From Actinomycetota bacterium (GTDB taxonomy: Bacteria > Actinomycetota > Actinomycetes > Actinomycetales > Microbacteriaceae): a stretch of 8,536 nt of DNA. Positions 6,829 to 8,536 of the stretch are shown in pieces. The notes beneath the pieces are model-generated. The model did no database searches and was not told the origin of the DNA. It worked only from the letters and a program-made list of their open reading frames with translations. How positions within the stretch are numbered: the first letter of the stretch is position 1; every line of letters begins with the position of its first letter. Where the stretch lies: assembly GCA_009699665.1 (NCBI GenBank), contig WLNS01000056.1, positions 1 to 8,536 of the forward strand, in the 5' to 3' direction. A program made the position numbers and the translations under genes.

Positions 6829-8370
6829 ATGCCAGATGACGACATCGGTGAATTTGTCAACCCGCTTCGGGTAGCAGAAGACCGTCGGCTCAATCGCATC
6901 GCGGGCCCGTGCGGACTGATCATTTTTGGTGTCACGGGCGACCTGTCGCGCAAGAAACTCATTCCGGCTGTTTACGACCTTGCTAACCGGGGGCTTCTGC
7001 CGCCCGGATTTGCCCTCATCGGTTTTGCCCGACGCGACTGGGTGCACGAGGACTTCAAAAAGATTGTGCACGATTCTGTGCGCGACCATGCGCGAACTGA
7101 ATTCCGGGAAGAAATATGGGAACAACTCGCGAAAGGAATACGTTTTGTCTCCGGCGAATTCACCGATGATGCGGCCTTCGAGCGCCTGACGGTCACAATC
7201 GCCGAATTGGATAAGAAGATGGGCACGATGGGAAATCACGCCTTTTACCTGTCCATTCCTCCCCGCTCATTTCCCGAAGTAACCGAGCAGTTGAAGCGCT
7301 CCGGTCTCGCTGACCCGGCACTGCATCAATGGCGGCGTGTCGTCATTGAAAAGCCGTTTGGCAGTAACCTCGCGACTGCTCGAAAACTGAACAAAGCGAT
7401 TGAATCGGTATTCCCTTCGGATTCTGTGTTCCGAATCGACCACTATTTGGGCAAAGAGACGGTGCAGAACATCTTGGCGTTGCGATTTGCAAATCAGCTT
7501 TTTGAGCCAATCTGGAATGCAGATCACGTCGACCACGTGCAAATAACGATGGCCGAAGATATCGGCGTCGGCGGCCGAGCCGGATATTACGACGGCATTG
7601 GTGCCGCGCGAGATGTCATTCAGAATCACCTCCTCCAGCTTCTTGCGTTGACCGCCATGGAAGAGCCTCGGTCGTTCAACGCCGCCGATCTGCGCGCTGC
7701 AAAAGAGAACGTCCTCGAGGCTGTCAGACTCCCCTCGGACCTATCGTCAGCAACGGCGCGCGGGCAATACTCCAGCGGGTGGCAGGGCGGCGAAGAGGTC
7801 GTCGGTTTTCTTGAGGAGGAGGGGATGAATCGAGAATCGCTCACCGAAACCTTTGCAGCAATGCGGCTCGACATCGATACGCCCCGCTGGGCGGGTGTGC
7901 CGTTTTATTTGCGCGCCGGTAAGCGATTGGGCCGACGCGTCACTGAGATTGCCGTTGTCTTCACAAGAGCACCCTCTGATTTGTTTGCCGAGCATCAGAC
8001 GTCGGCACTCGGTCAGAACGCGTTGGTGATTCGCGTGCAACCAGACGAAGGTGTAACGATTCGATTTGGCTCTAAGGTTCCCGGCGATGGCATGCACGTG
8101 CGAGATGTGACGATGGATTTCGGCTACGGTCACGCCTTTACCGAGGCAAGTCCCGAGGCCTACGAGCGCCTGATTCTCGACGTGCTTCTCGGTGAACCTC
8201 CCCTGTTTCCGCGCCAACAAGAAGTCGAACTCAGTTGGAAGATTCTCGACCCCATCGAGGACTTTTGGAGCACTCAGGGACGCCCCGAACAGTACGCCCC
8301 GGGCAGCTGGGGGCCGGACAGCGCTGACGCCCTGATGGCACGTGATGGTCGCGTGTGGAGAAGACCATGA
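6829..8370 (+). CDS. zwf: Glucose-6-phosphate 1-dehydrogenase
   Basis: Oxidises glucose-6-P to 6-phosphogluconolactone with reduction of NADP+, the entry and main control step of the oxidative pentose phosphate branch. The 513 residues are a normal length. N-terminal Rossmann domain with FGVTGDLSRKKL (33-44), which binds the coenzyme, and VIEKPFG (172-178); active-site RIDHYLGKE (202-210) with phosphate-binding His205; RAGYYDGIGAARD (250-262) followed by QNH, where His267 fits the catalytic base; large C-terminal beta+alpha domain with YLRAGKRL (360-367) and the closing DPIEDFW (474-480). The ATG lies three bases after the pgi stop and gives the NPLR...RIAGP N-terminus usual in actinobacteria. 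No good Shine-Dalgarno is present (GAGG at 6811-6814 is 14 bases away), so translation probably depends on ribosomes finishing pgi. The stop overlaps opcA, its partner gene. Confidence 0.98.
   Translation: MPDDDIGEFVNPLRVAEDRRLNRIAGPCGLIIFGVTGDLSRKKLIPAVYDLANRGLLPPGFALIGFARRDWVHEDFKKIVHDSVRDHARTEFREEIWEQLAKGIRFVSGEFTDDAAFERLTVTIAELDKKMGTMGNHAFYLSIPPRSFPEVTEQLKRSGLADPALHQWRRVVIEKPFGSNLATARKLNKAIESVFPSDSVFRIDHYLGKETVQNILALRFANQLFEPIWNADHVDHVQITMAEDIGVGGRAGYYDGIGAARDVIQNHLLQLLALTAMEEPRSFNAADLRAAKENVLEAVRLPSDLSSATARGQYSSGWQGGEEVVGFLEEEGMNRESLTETFAAMRLDIDTPRWAGVPFYLRAGKRLGRRVTEIAVVFTRAPSDLFAEHQTSALGQNALVIRVQPDEGVTIRFGSKVPGDGMHVRDVTMDFGYGHAFTEASPEAYERLILDVLLGEPPLFPRQQEVELSWKILDPIEDFWSTQGRPEQYAPGSWGPDSADALMARDGRVWRRP
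8357..8360 (+). promoter_or_regulatory. Ribosome binding site for opcA inside the end of zwf
   Basis: GGAG, followed by AAGACC and ATG, lies within the last zwf codons. It supports the start at 8367 rather than the in-frame ATG at 8379. Confidence 0.6.
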
Positions 8371-8536
8371 TATTTGACATGCCCAACACAACAACCGCAA
8401 AGGTGTCGCGATCACTCGTGAGTATTCGCGAGGAGGGTGGCGCGGTGGCGCTGGGGCGTGTGCTGACGCTCGTGATAGCGACTGCCCCCGGTGAAGAAGA
8501 AGATGCCATTAGAGCAGCAAACGAAGCGTCCCGGGA
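8367..8536 (+). CDS. opcA: OpcA, glucose-6-phosphate dehydrogenase assembly/effector protein, 5' part
   Basis: OpcA is a protein known from cyanobacteria and actinobacteria that is needed for full activity and assembly of glucose-6-phosphate dehydrogenase. Only the first 56 codons are present; the gene runs off the right edge with two bases of the next codon. The visible N-terminus, starting MIFDMPNTTTAKVSRSL and including REEGGAVALGRVLTLVI (26-42) and AANEASR (50-56), is the pattern I know for the actinobacterial OpcA N-terminus. The ATG overlaps the zwf stop by four bases (ATGA), with a GGAG upstream, so the two partners are probably made together. In related genomes 6-phosphogluconolactonase (pgl) follows; it would lie outside this window. 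Confidence 0.93.
   Translation, partial: MIFDMPNTTTAKVSRSLVSIREEGGAVALGRVLTLVIATAPGEEEDAIRAANEASR

Noticed and set aside
7747..8415. A 222-codon minus-strand frame opposite the end of zwf and start of opcA.
   Set aside because: Its plus-strand counterparts are unmistakable G6PD and OpcA, and it has no recognisable content.
1..8536. Search for mobile elements, CRISPR arrays, tRNA/rRNA genes, defence genes or a new system.
   Set aside because: Nearly all bases are covered by recognised core metabolic genes in an order known for Actinobacteria; no transposase, repeat array or unexplained gene is visible.

Overview
The window is a stretch of ordinary actinobacterial core metabolism. It holds six complete or near-complete genes and the start of a seventh: the 3' part of ctaA (heme A synthase) on the plus strand, ctaB (heme O synthase) convergent to it on the minus strand, then a divergent plus-strand run tkt, tal, pgi, zwf and the first 56 codons of opcA. 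The gene order (ctaB facing away from a tkt-tal-...-zwf-opcA run) and the presence of OpcA, a G6PD partner known mainly from Actinobacteria, point to Actinobacteria. pgi placed between tal and zwf, together with a moderate GC content by eye, suggests a member of Microbacteriaceae or a close relative. The family-level placement is inference; no rRNA or tRNA is present to confirm it.

Layout. 1-686: ctaA, entering from the left edge. 687-723: a 37-base convergent gap with a small hairpin. 724-1659 (minus): ctaB. 1660-1953: a 294-base divergent intergenic region with candidate -10 boxes in both directions, a 15-base inverted repeat and an imperfect 12-base direct repeat. 1954-4044: tkt. 4045-4111: a G-poor 67-base spacer. 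4112-5218: tal. 5215-6825: pgi, overlapping tal by four bases. 6829-8370: zwf. 8367-8536: opcA, overlapping zwf by four bases and running off the right edge.

How the genes work together. CtaB farnesylates heme b to heme O and CtaA oxidises heme O to heme A for the aa3-type cytochrome c oxidase. The tkt-to-opcA run is a pentose phosphate operon: Zwf with OpcA feeds glucose-6-phosphate into the oxidative branch and makes NADPH, Tkt and Tal rearrange the pentose phosphates, and Pgi returns fructose-6-phosphate to glucose-6-phosphate. Tight spacing (two ATGA overlaps, one 3-base gap) supports co-transcription and translational coupling from tal onward.

I see no mobile element, CRISPR array, RNA gene, defence island or undescribed system. 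The points most worth a second look are an Asn where a conserved CtaA histidine is expected, a PGI with a long C-terminal extension carrying a conserved-looking motif, the tal-pgi overlap that mirrors known Tal-Pgi fusion enzymes, and the structured divergent promoter region.
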